Positions 48,185 through 58,116 of a stretch of DNA of 64,000 bases are shown here, piece after piece. Under the pieces are notes generated by a model. It searched no databases. It saw nothing but the letters and a program-made list of their open reading frames with translations, and was not told where the DNA came from. The first letter of the stretch is position 1, and every line of letters begins with the position of its first letter. Origin of the DNA: Streptococcus sp. D7B5 (GTDB lineage: Bacteria; Bacillota; Bacilli; Lactobacillales; Streptococcaceae); assembly GCF_029691405.1 (NCBI RefSeq), contig NZ_CP121467.1, positions 124,001-188,000 of the forward strand. The letters run 5' to 3'. Position numbers and translations under genes: made by a program.

Positions 48185-51100
48185 ATGAATAGACGACAAC
48201 GTTTTTCATTACGGAAATACAAATTTGGTCTTGCTTCAGTTTTATTGGGAACTGCTTTGGTTTTTGGAGCAAGTCAAGTCAGTGCCAATGAGCAGAGTAC
48301 AGGTGAAAATCAAGCTCAAACTCAGGAAATTAAGACAGAGCTAAAAGACGATAAACACTCAAACTCTGCGACTGACCAAACCAATAATAATGTGATAGCT
48401 CCAGTAGTTGGAGAGAAACAAGAAGCTGAAACTTCTAAAGAGGATGCTAGTAAACAAGATGCTAAGGTAGAAGCTTCGGTTGATAAAACTGCTGAAGCCC
48501 AAGAATCAGGAAAAGATAGCGCAGTTGCAAAAGAAGTAGACCAAGGTGTCGTTCAAAAAGAAACAACAGTCGCTACCAGTCCAGCGCCTGCTACTGAGAA
48601 GGCTTCTAACATAGAGAACAAAGAGGCTCAAGCAACGACAGCTCCTAAAACTACTGGAGAAACAGCAACTACTGAAAAAGAACAAGAAAAAGCTGAGTCT
48701 GCAAAACCCAATAGTCTTTCAAGTAATGATATCATCACAGTACCGAAAACTTGGAAGGCTGGTTACAAGGGAACAGGGACCGTTGTTGCCATTATTGACT
48801 CTGGACTTGATTTGAATCATGAGGTACTTCGAATTTCGGATCCGTCAAAAGCAAAATTTAAAAACAAGGAAGCCATTGAAGCAGCTAAAAAGGCTGCTGG
48901 AATCGACTACGGTAAATGGTATAGTGATAAGGTTGTCTATGCCTATGACTACTTTGACGGAACAGATAAAATCAAAGAAGCAGAAAGAACTTCTCATGGG
49001 ATGCACGTAACAGGGATTGCAGCTGGAAATCCTGATAAAGAAGCACCGAATGGCGAAAAAGTTTATGGTGTGGCGCCAGAAGCCCAAGTCATGTTTATGC
49101 GTGTCTTTTCAGATCGCCAAAAAACGACCAGTTCTGCCCTTTATGTAAAGGCGATTGATGATGCAGTTGCCTTAGGAGCAGATGCCATTAATATGAGTTT
49201 GGGATCTAGCACTGGTTCTATGGTGGATGCTGGTTCCGATATCGTGGATGCCATCAAACGGGCTCGTGCCAAGGGAGTATCTGTTCTTATCTCAGCAGGA
49301 AATAGCAATACATTCGGAAATGGTTATTCAAAACCACTAGCCGAAAACCCAGACTATGGCTTGGTTGGAAATCCATCCACTGTTGAAGATTCGATTTCAG
49401 TTGCTTCTGTCAACAATAAAACATTGACGACAGCGGTTTTTGAAGTCAAAGGTCTAGAGGGAAATGCCGGCCTTCATAACGGAAAATTTGATTATAATCA
49501 ACCTGAAGCAGATAAGGACTTTGAAAAAGGAAAAGAGTATGAATACGTCGAAGCAGGGTTAGGTCGTGAAGAAGACTTTGCGAAGTTGGATTTAACTGGG
49601 AAACTTGCCCTCATTCAGCGTGGAGCCATGAACTTTTCAGAGAAGATCAAAAATGCACGAAAACACGGTGCAGTTGGTGCTTTAATCTACAATAATGTAG
49701 AGGGTGCAAACATCAATATGTCTATTGATGATGAAGCAAAGAAAATTCCTTCTGTATTTATTTCTAAACAGTATGGTGAAGCCTTAAAATCTGGGAACTA
49801 CAAGATTGTTTTTAATGGTAAGATGGATAATCGTCCTTCTGATGTAGCCAATCAGCTATCTGACTTTTCAAGTTGGGGAGTGACTACTGATGGACAATTG
49901 AAACCGGATGTGACAGCTCCTGGCGGCAATATCTACTCATCCTTTAATGACAATACCTATGGTAGTATCAGCGGAACCAGTATGGCGGCTCCTCACGTTA
50001 CGGGTGTTGCAGTTTTGGTTAAGGAATACCTTCAAAAACACCATCCAGAATTGACTCCTGAGCAAGTATCAGAGACTGTCAAGGCCTTGATCATGTCAAC
50101 TGCAAAACCACATGTTAATAAGGACACAGGCACTTATACCTCTCCTCGTCAGCAAGGTTCTGGTATTGTGGATACAGCTGCTGCAGTGTCAACAGACCTC
50201 TATGTAACGGGTGAAAATGGTTATCCAAGCGTGACTTTAGGAAATGTTGGAGATCAATTTACTTTCAAGGTCACTGTACACAATATTTCAGATACTGACC
50301 GTACTCTCAAGATGGTAGTGAATACCAATACAGACGAAGTCCAAAATGGAAAATTCACCCTTCGACCTCGAAAACTAACGGAGACAGTCTGGCCTGAAGT
50401 GACTGTTAAAGCCCACAGCAGTCAAACAGTCACTGTTAAAGTGGATGCTCGAAAATTTGCTGCTGAACTCAGCAAACAAATGCCAAATGGCTATTTCCTT
50501 GAAGGGTTTGTTCGATTTGTAGATCCAGCAGATGATGGGGATGTTGTGAGTCTTGCATTTATGGGCTTCCGAGGTAAATTCCAAAATCTCCCTGCTGTCG
50601 AAAAACCAATTTACAATCTTGTCCGAGAAGGGAAAAATGGATTTTACACAGAGGTAGACAAGGAAAATCCTGCAGTTAACTACTCTAATGCTGCGACCTA
50701 TCTAGCCACCTTGCAAAATGACCTTCTAGTTTCTAAAGGTCAACGCCAAGGACGCCGAATTACCGTTCTTGGAATTGAACAAAATGCTGAAGGTAAGCAT
50801 GTTCTTCAGTTGGACGAAAAAGGGAATGTCCGTATTGCTATTTCTCCAAACGATGATGGAAACAAAGACCTAGTTGAATACAAAACGGTTGCTTTGAGAA
50901 ATCTTGTAAATCTTCGGGCTACAGTTTATGCGGCTACGGATACCAAGCATGAACATCCTATTTGGGAGGGCGATGCAAAGGATCTTCGCAAGAATTACTT
51001 TGATGGAGACAGTAGAAATCTGAAGAGTTATATTCTAGATAATACCGCTTGGAGAGGTCAGGATTTTGATGGCAATACTGTTGCAGATGGTTTATATGAC

Positions 51101-52696
51101 TATGTTATCAGTTATACACCAGACGTTCCAGGAGCTAAAGAACAATACACGACCTTTAAAATTCAGATTGATACTCAAAAACCTGTCATCACAAGTGGTT
51201 ATATTCGCTTTAAAGATGGAAATCAAGAATTCGTAGCTCGAAAACCAAAAGATGTGGGTCAAGGTGGTATCCTTTCAGAAAAAGTCTTCTATATCACACC
51301 ATTTGACCAGAAAGGGACCATGGTTTTAACTGGGAAAGACCAGTCTGGAACTCGTGCGCTTGAGAACACCCATCTGATCAAAGCCAATGCTGATGGTAGT
51401 TATACACTTCCTAAGGATGTTGACAAGGCTAATATTTACTATCTTGTAGAGGATTATGCAGGAAATGTAGACTATATCTCACTTGCTGAACTTGTCCGCG
51501 ATCAAAATAGTGGGCGAGTGAAAATTGCCTTGAAGGATGCAAAAACAAACCAGGATATTGATACCCTCTACGTCTATCGAATCAAAAATAGCAAGGGGCA
51601 ATATGTTGATGTTGACAAGACAAAAGCGATTCATTTCTTACAATTTGGTCATTATACAGCAGAAATTTTCAGTTATGACCGAACAGAATTGAAATTTATC
51701 AGTGCCTTGTCCCAAGAGTTTGACTTGACGGAAGAAAATAGTTTCCAAACCATTACCTTCCTAGCAAATCTCCTAGAATATGCACCAGTGTCTGTTTCCT
51801 TCAATCAAGCCGTTCCAAAGACGACTACAGTGGTTCTGAAAGGTGAAGATGGGACAAGTATCACTCTTCCTGCTGAAAAATACGGTCAATACGCCTTTGG
51901 TAAGAAAGTTGCTACAGGTCGTTATACTGTACAAGTCACCTTGCCAACTGGATATGAACTCCTTGAAGATCTCGTTTCCTTGCTCGTTCAGCCAGGTCGA
52001 AATAATGCTTTGCGTCTATCTGTTGTGTCTAAGTTGGCTTTGATTGCTGCGGTAAATCAACAAAAAGAACTGGTAGAAACGTCTCGCTACTTTAATAGTA
52101 GTGCAGATAAGAGAAAAGCTTATGACCAAGCTTTCCAAGTGGCGCAGTCAGCCTTGTCAAGCAAGTTGAAGCAAGAATTGATTGATGGCGTTCTCGCTAG
52201 TCTTGAAGCTGCTGGTAAGGCTTTGGATGGAAAAGATTCGAACGTTACAGCCTTGAAAGAAGCTATGAAAGCTTACTATGCAACGACTAAAACTGGACGA
52301 TATGCGAATGCCAAGGAAAAAGTACGTCGAGCTTATGATCGTGCCTTCCAAGAAATTGCCTTACTAGCTGTAGATCCTAAAGTCAAACAGGATCAAATTG
52401 ATCAATCTCTTATTGTCCTAGCAACAGCTAAAAGCAAACTGAATGGCAAAGCTACTGACTTCTCTAGTCTGAAGAAACTGGTCAAAGATGAACGCCTTTT
52501 CCAAGAAAAGAACGCGAGATTTATCTATGCAGACAAGAAAGAAAAAGCAGCTTATCTTTTAACTTTTAAAGAGGCACAGGAACTCCTTAAAGATCCAGGA
52601 GCTAGCCAAGAAGATGTCAAAGATGCCATTACAGCCTTGAAACAAGCCAAGAGAAATCTGCATGGCAAAAAACCAAAAGTGAAAAGACATCCTTAA
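48185..52696 (+). CDS. Secreted subtilisin-like serine protease (C5a-peptidase/lactocepin type)
   Basis: 1503 residues. A YSIRK-like signal peptide (FSLRKYKFGLASVLLG) is followed by a low-complexity spacer to about 180. The S8 domain has D205 (AIIDSGLDL), H271 (SHGMHVTG) and S599 (GTSMAAPHVTG), with an inserted PA domain (about 430-560). Fn3-like domains follow. Three alpha-helical FIVAR-like repeats occupy about 1285-1495. It ends in KPKVKRHP with no LPXTG; the bases directly after read stop-Thr-Gly. It probably cleaves host proteins such as complement factors. It is not close to pneumococcal PrtA at the N-terminus. It sits between the aldo/keto reductase and glyQS, an apparent insertion site. 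Confidence 0.87.
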   Translation: MNRRQRFSLRKYKFGLASVLLGTALVFGASQVSANEQSTGENQAQTQEIKTELKDDKHSNSATDQTNNNVIAPVVGEKQEAETSKEDASKQDAKVEASVDKTAEAQESGKDSAVAKEVDQGVVQKETTVATSPAPATEKASNIENKEAQATTAPKTTGETATTEKEQEKAESAKPNSLSSNDIITVPKTWKAGYKGTGTVVAIIDSGLDLNHEVLRISDPSKAKFKNKEAIEAAKKAAGIDYGKWYSDKVVYAYDYFDGTDKIKEAERTSHGMHVTGIAAGNPDKEAPNGEKVYGVAPEAQVMFMRVFSDRQKTTSSALYVKAIDDAVALGADAINMSLGSSTGSMVDAGSDIVDAIKRARAKGVSVLISAGNSNTFGNGYSKPLAENPDYGLVGNPSTVEDSISVASVNNKTLTTAVFEVKGLEGNAGLHNGKFDYNQPEADKDFEKGKEYEYVEAGLGREEDFAKLDLTGKLALIQRGAMNFSEKIKNARKHGAVGALIYNNVEGANINMSIDDEAKKIPSVFISKQYGEALKSGNYKIVFNGKMDNRPSDVANQLSDFSSWGVTTDGQLKPDVTAPGGNIYSSFNDNTYGSISGTSMAAPHVTGVAVLVKEYLQKHHPELTPEQVSETVKALIMSTAKPHVNKDTGTYTSPRQQGSGIVDTAAAVSTDLYVTGENGYPSVTLGNVGDQFTFKVTVHNISDTDRTLKMVVNTNTDEVQNGKFTLRPRKLTETVWPEVTVKAHSSQTVTVKVDARKFAAELSKQMPNGYFLEGFVRFVDPADDGDVVSLAFMGFRGKFQNLPAVEKPIYNLVREGKNGFYTEVDKENPAVNYSNAATYLATLQNDLLVSKGQRQGRRITVLGIEQNAEGKHVLQLDEKGNVRIAISPNDDGNKDLVEYKTVALRNLVNLRATVYAATDTKHEHPIWEGDAKDLRKNYFDGDSRNLKSYILDNTAWRGQDFDGNTVADGLYDYVISYTPDVPGAKEQYTTFKIQIDTQKPVITSGYIRFKDGNQEFVARKPKDVGQGGILSEKVFYITPFDQKGTMVLTGKDQSGTRALENTHLIKANADGSYTLPKDVDKANIYYLVEDYAGNVDYISLAELVRDQNSGRVKIALKDAKTNQDIDTLYVYRIKNSKGQYVDVDKTKAIHFLQFGHYTAEIFSYDRTELKFISALSQEFDLTEENSFQTITFLANLLEYAPVSVSFNQAVPKTTTVVLKGEDGTSITLPAEKYGQYAFGKKVATGRYTVQVTLPTGYELLEDLVSLLVQPGRNNALRLSVVSKLALIAAVNQQKELVETSRYFNSSADKRKAYDQAFQVAQSALSSKLKQELIDGVLASLEAAGKALDGKDSNVTALKEAMKAYYATTKTGRYANAKEKVRRAYDRAFQEIALLAVDPKVKQDQIDQSLIVLATAKSKLNGKATDFSSLKKLVKDERLFQEKNARFIYADKKEKAAYLLTFKEAQELLKDPGASQEDVKDAITALKQAKRNLHGKKPKVKRHP

Positions 52697-52724
52697 ACAG
52701 GATTTTCTGAAGCTTTACTATTAA

Positions 52725-52758
52725 ATGAGTCTGGAACTTTGTTTTCAGACTCATTTTT
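52725..52758 (+). terminator. Protease terminator
   Basis: The arms ATGAGTCTG / CAGACTCAT with a 12-base loop are followed by TTTT. It ends just before the next -35 box. Confidence 0.85.
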
Positions 52759-52760
52759 GG

Positions 52761-52789
52761 TTTACACTAGCTAGAAAATCTGCTATAAT
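52761..52789 (+). promoter_or_regulatory. Promoter of the T-box operon
   Basis: TTTACA (52761-52766), 17 bases, TATAAT (52784-52789) with TG extension. Confidence 0.85.
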
Positions 52790-52795
52790 ACTAGC

Positions 52796-53000
52796 TAGGA
52801 AAGAAAGTCTTATGGCGTTCTTCAAGCGAGCTTGGGATAGTGGGAGCCAAGTAGAACAAGGTAAGAAACTGGCGCTTTCTGTCGTATTTTTAAAAACAAT
52901 GAAGTAATAAATTAGGGTGGAACCGCGTTTCTGACGCCCCTAGTCGCAAGGCTTGGGTGTTGAAATTCGGTTCTTTTTGAATTTCGTCTAATGCCTAAGT
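52796..53000 (+). promoter_or_regulatory. T-box riboswitch (glycyl)
   Basis: The T-box sequence AGGGTGGAACCGCG lies at 52914-52927. It can form the antiterminator by pairing AGGG with CCCT (52938-52941) and GCG with CGC (52935-52937). The competing hairpin CCCTAGTC / GGCTTGGG (52938-52956) precedes a T-rich stretch (TTCTTTTT). The upstream half folds as Stem I. Uncharged tRNA should keep the operon on. I assign glycine from the downstream glyQS; I could not place the specifier codon with certainty. Confidence 0.88.
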
Positions 53001-53013
53001 AGAAAGGAGCATA

Positions 53014-53385
53014 ATGCTTAAAGGATCTTGTTTATGCAAAGCAGTGACCTACACTTTAGATGAGGAATTGTCGGAATTAGTTTTTTGCCACTGCTCATTC
53101 TGTCGGAAAGCAACTGCGTCTGCCTATACAGTGAATGCCAAAGTTAGCAGTAAAAACCTAGTATTGCATGGAAAAGAACAGTTGGTTACCTATAGTTCAT
53201 CTCCAGGAAAACAACGCTATTACTGTCAGAACTGTCATAGTCAAATTTTCACTGCTCAAGAAAATATACCAGAAGTCTGTGCTTTGAAACTAGGTACAAT
53301 AGACGAATGCGATCAGAATTTACAAACGGTTCCCAAACGTCATATTTTTCAAGACCCAGCTTTTTCTTGGTTGCTTGATGAATAA
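53014..53385 (+). CDS. GFA-family zinc-binding protein
   Basis: 123 residues. The cysteine pattern GSCLCKAV, CHCSFCRK and YCQNCHS is that of the GFA (glutathione-dependent formaldehyde-activating/CENP-V) fold, which holds two zinc ions. Streptococcal members have no proven activity. RBS AAAGGAGC lies before the ATG. It is the first gene after the glycyl T-box and 35 bases before glyQ, so glycine shortage should induce it. Confidence 0.88.
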   Translation: MLKGSCLCKAVTYTLDEELSELVFCHCSFCRKATASAYTVNAKVSSKNLVLHGKEQLVTYSSSPGKQRYYCQNCHSQIFTAQENIPEVCALKLGTIDECDQNLQTVPKRHIFQDPAFSWLLDE

Positions 53386-53420
53386 AGCTAAAAAGATAAT
53401 ATAAATTAAAGGAGTATTCA

Positions 53421-54338
53421 ATGTCTAAGAAATTAACATTTCAAGAAATTATTTTGACTTTGCAACAATTTTGGAATGACCAAGGTTGTATGCTCATGCA
53501 GGCTTACGATAATGAGAAAGGTGCGGGGACAATGAGTCCTTACACTTTCCTTCGCGCTATCGGACCTGAGCCATGGAATGCAGCTTATGTAGAGCCATCA
53601 CGTCGTCCTGCTGACGGTCGTTACGGGGAAAACCCTAACCGTCTCTACCAACACCACCAATTCCAAGTGGTCATGAAGCCTTCTCCATCAAATATCCAAG
53701 AACTTTACCTTGAGTCTTTGGAAAAATTGGGTATCAATCCTTTGGAACACGATATCCGCTTCGTTGAAGATAACTGGGAAAATCCTTCTACTGGTTCAGC
53801 TGGTCTTGGATGGGAAGTTTGGCTTGATGGGATGGAAATCACTCAGTTCACTTACTTCCAACAAGTCGGTGGATTGGCAACTGGACCTGTGACTTCGGAA
53901 GTTACCTATGGTTTGGAACGTTTGGCTTCTTACATTCAAGAAGTGGACTCTGTCTATGATATCGAGTGGGCCGATGGCGTAAAATATGGAGAAATTTTCA
54001 TCCAGCCTGAGTACGAGCACTCAAAATATTCATTTGAAATTTCGGATCAAGAAATGTTGCTTGAAAACTTTGATAAGTTTGAAAAGGAAGCTGGTCGTGC
54101 CTTGGAAGAGGGCTTGGTTCACCCTGCCTATGACTATGTTCTCAAATGTTCACATACCTTTAACCTGCTTGATGCGCGTGGTGCTGTATCCGTAACCGAG
54201 CGCGCTGGCTATATCGCTCGTATCCGTAACTTGGCCCGTGTCGTAGCTAAAACTTTTGTCGCAGAACGCAAACGCCTAGGCTACCCACTTTTGGATGAAG
54301 CAACACGAGCTAAACTCCTAGCAGAAGACGCAGAATAA
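53421..54338 (+). CDS. glyQ: Glycyl-tRNA synthetase alpha subunit
   Basis: 305 residues, the catalytic subunit of the bacterial tetrameric GlyRS. It starts [20 protein letters not shown] with the conserved [20 protein letters not shown]. It binds glycine and ATP and works with GlyS. It is controlled by the upstream T-box, and RBS AAAGGAG precedes it. Confidence 0.98.
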   Translation: MSKKLTFQEIILTLQQFWNDQGCMLMQAYDNEKGAGTMSPYTFLRAIGPEPWNAAYVEPSRRPADGRYGENPNRLYQHHQFQVVMKPSPSNIQELYLESLEKLGINPLEHDIRFVEDNWENPSTGSAGLGWEVWLDGMEITQFTYFQQVGGLATGPVTSEVTYGLERLASYIQEVDSVYDIEWADGVKYGEIFIQPEYEHSKYSFEISDQEMLLENFDKFEKEAGRALEEGLVHPAYDYVLKCSHTFNLLDARGAVSVTERAGYIARIRNLARVVAKTFVAERKRLGYPLLDEATRAKLLAEDAE

Positions 54339-54549
54339 AGAGAGTGACAGTTTACGAAAATGGGCGAACAGAGTGAGCCTTGAGCCAGTTGCCGTAGTGA
54401 TGAAGGTATCCTTAGCGAAGCTAAGGATACTAGGCAAAATTGGAGACTTTCGGCTCCAATTTTAGCAATGAAACAACGAAGTTGGTTGCTTGCGTGCCAA
54501 TCACATAAGGCAAACTGGAAAATAAAAAGATACTTTTCGGAGAAAAAAT
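54339..54549 (+). other. glyQ-glyS spacer with two strong hairpins
   Basis: A 211-base spacer, long for an operon. It holds GTATCCTTAGC/GCTAAGGATAC (54406-54430, perfect 11-base stem, GAA loop) and AAAATTGGAG/CTCCAATTTT (54436-54463). No gene is visible. The hairpins may process the mRNA, attenuate glyS, or be a mobile short repeat. Confidence 0.7.
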
Positions 54550-56586
54550 ATGACAAAAAACTTATTAGTAGAACTCGGTCTTGAAGAGTTACCAGCCTAC
54601 GTAGTAACTCCAAGCGAAAAACAATTAGGTGAAAAAATGGCAGCCTTCCTCAAGGAAAACCGCCTGTCTTTTGAAGCCATTCAAACTTTCTCAACACCAC
54701 GTCGTTTGGCTGTTCGTGTGACTGGACTTGCAGACAAACAGTCTGATTTGACAGAAGATTTCAAGGGTCCAGCAAAGAAAATCGCCTTGGATAGTGATGG
54801 AAACTTCACCAAAGCAGCTCAAGGATTTGTCCGTGGAAAAGGCTTGACAGTTGAAGATATTGAATTCCGTGAAATCAAAGGTGAAGAATATGTCTATGTT
54901 ACCAAGGAAGAAGTGGGGCAACCAGTTGAAGCCATTGTTCCAGGTGTAGTAGACGTCTTGAAGTCACTGACTTTCCCTGTCAGCATGCACTGGGCTAACA
55001 ACACTTTTGAATATATCCGCCCTGTACACACTTTGACTGTTCTTTTAGATGAAGAAGAGTTTGATTTGGATTTCCTTGATATCAAGGGTGATCGTGTGAG
55101 TCGCGGTCATCGTTTCTTGGGACAAGAAACCAAGATTCAGTCAGCATTGAGCTACGAAGAAGATCTTCGTAAGCAGTTTGTAATCGCGGATCCACGTGAA
55201 CGTGAGCAAATGATTGTTGACCAAATCAAGGCAATCGAAGCTGAACATGGTGTACGTATCGAAATTGATGCTGATTTGCTCAATGAAGTCTTGAACTTGG
55301 TTGAATACCCAACTGCCTTTATGGGAAGTTTTGATGCCAAATACCTTGAAGTTCCAGAAGAAGTTTTGGTAACTTCGATGAAAGAACACCAACGTTACTT
55401 TGTTGTTCGTGATCAAGACGGTAAACTCCTACCAAACTTCATTTCAGTTCGTAACGGAAACGCAGAGCATTTGGAAAATGTCATCAAAGGAAATGAAAAA
55501 GTTTTGGTAGCCCGCTTGGAAGACGGTGAATTCTTCTGGCGTGAAGACCAAAAATTGGTCATTTCAGATCTTGTTGAAAAATTGAACCATGTGACTTTCC
55601 ATGAGAAGATTGGTTCCCTTCGTGAACACATGATTCGTACAGGGCAGATTGCCATTCTCTTGGCAGAAAAGGCTGGTTTGTCAGTGGATGAAACGGTTGA
55701 CCTAGCGCGTGCAGCAGCCATTTACAAGTTTGACTTGTTGACGGGTATGGTTGGTGAGTTTGATGAGCTCCAAGGTATTATGGGTGAAAAATATGCCCTT
55801 CTTGCTGGAGAAACTCCAGCGGTGGCAGCTGCTATTCGTGAACACTATATGCCTACATCAGCCGAAGGTGAACTTCCAGAGAGCAAGGTTGGAGCCATTC
55901 TAGCCATTGCAGACAAATTGGATACGATTTTGAGTTTCTTCTCAGTAGGCTTGATTCCATCAGGTTCTAATGACCCTTATGCCCTTCGTCGTGCGACGCA
56001 AGGTGTGGTTCGTATCTTGGATGCTTTTGGTTGGCACATTGCTATGGATGAGCTGATTGATAGCCTTTATGCTTTGAAATTCGACAGCTTGACTTATGAA
56101 AATAAAGCAGAGGTTATGGACTTTATCAAGGCTCGTGTTGATAAGATGATGGGTTCTACTCCAAAAGATATCAAGGAAGCAGTCCTTGCAAGTTCAAACT
56201 TTGTTGTGGCGGATATGTTGGAAGCGGCAAGTGCTCTCGTAGAAGCAAGTAAGGAAGAAGACTTCAAACCATCTGTCGAATCCCTCTCTCGTGCTTTCAA
56301 CTTGGCTGAAAAAGCCGAAGGAACTGATACTGTTGATCCTGCTCTCTTTGAGAATGAAGAAGAGAAAGCCTTGGCAGAAGCAGTAGAATCACTCGTTTTG
56401 TCAGGGACTGTAAGTCAGCAATTAGAACAACTCTTTGCGCTTAGCCCAGTTATTGATGCTTTCTTTGAAAATACCATGGTAATGGCTGAAGATCAGACTG
56501 TTCGACAAAATCGTTTGGCTATCTTGTCGCAACTAACCAAGAAAGCAGCTAAGCTCGCACGTTTTAACCAAATCAATACTAAATAA
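54550..56586 (+). CDS. glyS: Glycyl-tRNA synthetase beta subunit
   Basis: 678 residues. It starts [19 protein letters not shown] and includes the HD-like segment and the C-terminal anticodon-binding region, and it ends [11 protein letters not shown]. It recognises and positions tRNA-Gly for GlyQ. RBS CGGAGAA precedes the ATG. Confidence 0.98.
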   Translation: MTKNLLVELGLEELPAYVVTPSEKQLGEKMAAFLKENRLSFEAIQTFSTPRRLAVRVTGLADKQSDLTEDFKGPAKKIALDSDGNFTKAAQGFVRGKGLTVEDIEFREIKGEEYVYVTKEEVGQPVEAIVPGVVDVLKSLTFPVSMHWANNTFEYIRPVHTLTVLLDEEEFDLDFLDIKGDRVSRGHRFLGQETKIQSALSYEEDLRKQFVIADPREREQMIVDQIKAIEAEHGVRIEIDADLLNEVLNLVEYPTAFMGSFDAKYLEVPEEVLVTSMKEHQRYFVVRDQDGKLLPNFISVRNGNAEHLENVIKGNEKVLVARLEDGEFFWREDQKLVISDLVEKLNHVTFHEKIGSLREHMIRTGQIAILLAEKAGLSVDETVDLARAAAIYKFDLLTGMVGEFDELQGIMGEKYALLAGETPAVAAAIREHYMPTSAEGELPESKVGAILAIADKLDTILSFFSVGLIPSGSNDPYALRRATQGVVRILDAFGWHIAMDELIDSLYALKFDSLTYENKAEVMDFIKARVDKMMGSTPKDIKEAVLASSNFVVADMLEAASALVEASKEEDFKPSVESLSRAFNLAEKAEGTDTVDPALFENEEEKALAEAVESLVLSGTVSQQLEQLFALSPVIDAFFENTMVMAEDQTVRQNRLAILSQLTKKAAKLARFNQINTK

Positions 56587-56627
56587 ACTCAGTCAAACGG
56601 ACTGTATCTTATCACAAAGGAGAAGAA

Positions 56628-56885
56628 ATGGATCCGAAAAAAATCGCTCGCATCAACGAGCTTGCCAAAAAGAAAAAAACAGAAGGCTTAACTTCTGCTG
56701 AAAAAGTGGAACAAGCTAAACTTCGTGAGGAGTACATCGAAGGCTATCGTCGCTCTGTTCGTCACCACATTGAAGGAATTAAAATTGTGGACGAGGAAGG
56801 AAATGATGTCACACCAGAAAAACTACGCCAAGTACAACGTGAAAAAGGGTTACACGGCCGTAGTATAGATGATCCTAACTCATAA
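56628..56885 (+). CDS. DUF896 family protein
   Basis: 85 residues, mostly two charged helices ([20 protein letters not shown]...), the YnzC-like DUF896 family common in Firmicutes. Bacillus YnzC/YneA-linked members have no firm function. RBS AAAGGAG precedes it. It follows glyS by 41 bases and is probably the last gene of the T-box operon. Confidence 0.88.
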   Translation: MDPKKIARINELAKKKKTEGLTSAEKVEQAKLREEYIEGYRRSVRHHIEGIKIVDEEGNDVTPEKLRQVQREKGLHGRSIDDPNS

Positions 56886-56936
56886 AACGAAATGGGGTTG
56901 TAGATGATTTACATTCCCCTTTTCTGTTGTAATAAA

Positions 56937-57101
56937 AAAGAGTCTGGGACAAAAGTCTAATCTTCAATATAAAAAGCGAACAAAACGAGTTATCTGACAC
57001 TCAGAATTCTGTCTTGTTCGCTTTTTTGCTCTAATCTATCGATTTTAAAAATTTATAATAAGGAATTCCTAAAATCAAAATCTTTTTGTCTCAGACTCTT
57101 T
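56937..57101. mobile_element. MITE-like element, 165 bases
   Basis: Terminal inverted repeats of 18 bases with one mismatch: AAAGAGTCTGGGACAAAA (56937-56954) and TTTTGTCTCAGACTCTTT (57084-57101). Inside lies a second inverted repeat, AAAAAGCGAACAA / TTGTTCGCTTTTT (56971-56983, 57014-57026). It has no coding capacity. Such elements are moved by a transposase in trans. Confidence 0.7.
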
Positions 57102-57278
57102 GTTTTAAATGAAGTAGTAAACTGCCAGCGGTTTGGCAGAAGCTTGCTTGAACAATGCTCAGCTAATCTTAGTTACCTGCCTCAGCGGGACTTCACTGTT
57201 GCCCTCTACAAGACCATCAATCAGATTAACAATCCATCTTTCTTGGTCATGATTGAGAAATTGAGAGAAGGAACTTGA
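57102..57278 (+). pseudogene. C-terminal gene fragment abutting the MITE-like element
   Basis: An open frame of about 58 codons runs from the edge of the repeat to a TGA (57276-57278). It reads ...NCQRFGRSLLEQCSANLSYL, then PQRDFTVALYKTINQIN and VMIEKLREGT. The composition is protein-like, but there is no start or RBS. The family is not recognised. The rest of 57279-57405 holds nothing clear. Confidence 0.45.
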
Positions 57279-57408
57279 GATACAATAAGGTTACAGAGAG
57301 AAAAGCCAGATAATAGGAGCTTTCAGTACTGTATCCTTATTTTTTAAATCGTGAAAATCGAATAATTAGGTCTAAATGAAGAGAATTGAGGTGTGTGTAA
57401 ATTTAAAA

Positions 57409-57471
57409 TCTTATATTTTCTTACATAGAAGATATAAGACTTTTGACATTTTTCAATTTATATGATATTCT
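57409..57471 (+). promoter_or_regulatory. Promoter and possible operator of the TetR-ABC operon
   Basis: TTGACA (57443-57448), 17 bases, TATTCT (57466-57471). An inverted repeat TCTTATAT / ATATAAGA (57409-57416, 57432-57439) lies just upstream of the -35 and may bind the regulator. Confidence 0.55.
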
Positions 57472-57517
57472 ATGACTATAAAATCAAAAAACGTCACAGA
57501 GTTTTTAGGAGGAAGTT

Positions 57518-58114
57518 ATGGCTACTGCTTTTACTACTGAAGAAAAAGAAGTAATTAGAAAGAAATTACATAAAGTTGCAAAGGAATGCCTTCAAAGATA
57601 TGGGGTTAAGAAAACCACAGTTGACCAGATGGCAGCAATGGTAGATATTTCCAAAGGTTCTTTTTATAATTTTTATTCCTCAAAAGAAATGTTATTTTTT
57701 GCGGTCTTAGAAGAATATCAAATAGATGTTATGAATCGCCTGACAGAACAATTAGATATGGAAGCCAAGATAGATACAAATCGTCTGGTACAGTTACTTT
57801 ATGATTTTTATCAAGATTTTCGCTATTCATTTATGTATACCATATTTAAAAATCATGAAATGGAATTACTCCTAAGAAAATTGCCGAAAGAGGCGATAAC
57901 AAATCATCATCTGATAGACGATAGGATGGTTAAAAAAATTGTGTCTCGAATCAACATTAAAGAAAATGTATCGGTAGAAATCGTCTCTGCTTTATTTAGA
58001 ACGATTGCTATGACTATATTACACATTGAGGAAATCGGTGAAGAACAATTTGATATCGCATTGAAGTTCGTTATACAAGGAATTGTTGAGCAAATTACTA
58101 AGGAGGATAGGTAA
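57518..58114 (+). CDS. TetR-family regulator
   Basis: 198 residues. The N-terminal HTH reads KKTTVDQMAAMVDISKGSFYNFYSSKE at about residues 29-55 (TetR pattern). The C-terminal ligand domain is unassigned. RBS AGGAGGAAG precedes the ATG. It heads an operon with an ABC ATPase (2 bases on) and an ABC-2 permease, so it likely represses this exporter until the exported compound binds. Confidence 0.9.
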   Translation: MATAFTTEEKEVIRKKLHKVAKECLQRYGVKKTTVDQMAAMVDISKGSFYNFYSSKEMLFFAVLEEYQIDVMNRLTEQLDMEAKIDTNRLVQLLYDFYQDFRYSFMYTIFKNHEMELLLRKLPKEAITNHHLIDDRMVKKIVSRINIKENVSVEIVSALFRTIAMTILHIEEIGEEQFDIALKFVIQGIVEQITKEDR

Positions 58115-58116
58115 TA

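Noticed and set aside
48185-52696. Identity as pneumococcal PrtA
   Set aside because: The N-terminus is a YSIRK-like signal unlike PrtA, the protein is shorter, and the locus differs.
52725-52907. 60-codon frame in the T-box leader
   Set aside because: It covers the terminator, promoter and Stem I of the T-box and has no RBS.
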